Below the pieces are notes generated by a model. The model saw nothing but the letters and a program-made list of their open reading frames with translations. It had not been told where the DNA came from and did no database searches. From Meishania litoralis (GTDB lineage: Bacteria > Bacteroidota > Bacteroidia > Flavobacteriales > Flavobacteriaceae): 64,000 nt of DNA. This document shows positions 63,272 to 64,000 of the stretch, in pieces (the stretch's first letter is position 1; each line of letters begins with the position of its first letter). The position numbers and the translations under genes are program-made. The stretch covers positions 434,001 through 498,000 of the forward strand of contig NZ_JBHFPV010000002.1 of the NCBI RefSeq assembly GCF_042611095.1. Direction: 5' to 3'.

Positions 63272-63304
63272 TTTGAAGTTTTGGGAATCAGTGCCCTATC
63301 TTTA
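63272..63304 (+). promoter_or_regulatory. Bacteroidota-type promoter of the AraC-family gene
   Basis: TTTG (63272-63275), 21 bases, then TATCTTTA (63297-63304; 7 of 8). Start near 63311; leader about 13 bases to the ATG at 63324. Confidence 0.45.
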
Positions 63305-63323
63305 GATAAAGTTACTATAATAA

Positions 63324-64000
63324 ATGGAAATGGTATACCACATAAAAACCGTAGCCGATTACTTTAGATGGCGAAGTTCCAAACCTTCCCATCCCTTGGT
63401 GGGTATTTTGGATTACGAAAGCACTGAGGCGCTTCCAGATTATTCATACGATGGATTGCATTTTGATTGTTATGCCGTTTTACTGAAGGATGCCAAGAAC
63501 TGCAAATTGAAATATGGTGGCGGGGAATATGACTTTGATGAGGGTTCCATGGTCTTTATGGGGCCGGGACAGCAGGTGGAAATTAGTTATGATCCTGATT
63601 ATGTACCCAAAGGATATGCCTTGATTTTCCATCCTGATCTGCTATTGGGAAGTACGTTGGGACGCAAAATGAATACCTATAACTTCTTTTCCTATTCCGT
63701 AAAGGAAGCTCTACATCTATCGCCACGGGAACGCGAATTGATATTGAGCGTATTGGACAAGATTCAATACGAATTGGAGCAAAACCTAGACAAGCACAGT
63801 AAAAACCTAATTGTCAGCAACATAGAGTTGCTATTGGATTACTGTTTGCGTTTTTACGATCGGCAGTTCTTGACAAGGGAAATTGCGCACCAAGGCTCGT
63901 TGGAACGTTTTGAAACCTTGTTGTCCGACTATTTTACCTCGGGCAAGCCCCAAGAATATGGGCTGCCATGCGTTGGATACTTTGCTGATAAGCTCAACCT
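63324..64000 (+). CDS. AraC-family transcriptional regulator, 3' end outside window
   Basis: The frame runs from ATG 63324 (MEMVYHIKTVADYFRW) to the window end without a stop, 225 residues seen. The N-terminal part is a cupin-like sensor domain (LLKDAKNCKLKYGGGEYDF, EGSMVFMGPGQQVEISY). A helical linker follows (LSPRERELILSVLDKIQYEL). The window cuts it at YFADKLNL, the first helix of the AraC DNA-binding domain, so the rest of the helix-turn-helix lies beyond. It is divergent from the cupin gene and the molybdenum hydroxylase operon and probably controls one or both. Confidence 0.9.
   Translation, partial: MEMVYHIKTVADYFRWRSSKPSHPLVGILDYESTEALPDYSYDGLHFDCYAVLLKDAKNCKLKYGGGEYDFDEGSMVFMGPGQQVEISYDPDYVPKGYALIFHPDLLLGSTLGRKMNTYNFFSYSVKEALHLSPRERELILSVLDKIQYELEQNLDKHSKNLIVSNIELLLDYCLRFYDRQFLTREIAHQGSLERFETLLSDYFTSGKPQEYGLPCVGYFADKLN

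Noticed and set aside
1..64000. Insertion sequence, prophage, integrase, toxin-antitoxin pair or CRISPR array
   Set aside because: No transposase or integrase genes, phage structural genes, direct-repeat arrays or typical small toxin pairs are visible anywhere in the window.

Overview
The window is a 64 kb piece of a Bacteroidota chromosome, most likely a marine member of the Flavobacteriaceae. This rests on a SusC/SusD pair, an STN-type TonB receptor with DUF4249 lipoproteins, a PorP/SprF type IX secretion protein, a GldL-like membrane protein, the ftsK-lolA-lptF/G-ribB gene order, and promoters of the Bacteroidota kind (TTTG, about 19-21 bases, TAnnTTTG). It carries about 51 protein genes and one tRNA. 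I see no insertion sequence, prophage, integrase or CRISPR array. It reads as core chromosome with several nutrient-uptake and accessory islands.

Layout, 1-21 kb: a SusC (cut by the window edge), SusD and PKD-lipoprotein operon ends at a clear terminator. An aldehyde dehydrogenase follows, convergent with a leftward operon of an unusual Nramp-like carrier and pxpA-pxpB-pxpC (5-oxoprolinase). Next come a small DUF559-like protein with a GldL-like membrane protein, a Tat-exported HisC-like aminotransferase, a Tat-exported Gfo/Idh/MocA oxidoreductase with an AraD1-like enzyme, an exported Ig-like protein, and a type IX secretion group: a PD40 protein, a PorP-SPOR fusion and an atypical response regulator.

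Layout, 21-44 kb: an M20 peptidase converges on a TIR-coiled coil-membrane-DUF1566 protein. YifB/ComM follows, then a four-gene surface operon on the minus strand (STN-TonB receptor, two DUF4249 lipoproteins, a macroglobulin-like protein). After it come a lipoprotein metallopeptidase and a leftward housekeeping run (FMN reductase, PabB, alpha/beta hydrolase, TilS, DsbD), a DUF1624 acyltransferase, lipoamide dehydrogenase and an Lrp regulator divergent from a Cys/Met-metabolism PLP enzyme.

Layout, 45-64 kb: NhaC, Tpx and DgkA, then ftsK-lolA-lptF/G-ribB. A DegT aminotransferase, nitroreductase, TauE exporter and tRNA-Ser(UGA) follow. The end holds a molybdenum hydroxylase operon with two tandem large subunits and one 2Fe-2S subunit, a beta-barrel protein, an exported cupin and a divergent AraC regulator cut by the window edge.

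The most unusual items are the TIR receptor-like protein, the Nramp-like carrier that has lost its metal ligands beside 5-oxoprolinase, the response regulator with Glu at the phosphorylation site, the PorP-SPOR fusion, the duplicated Tat/lipobox molybdenum subunits, and two convergent gene pairs whose stop codons share a 4-base palindrome.
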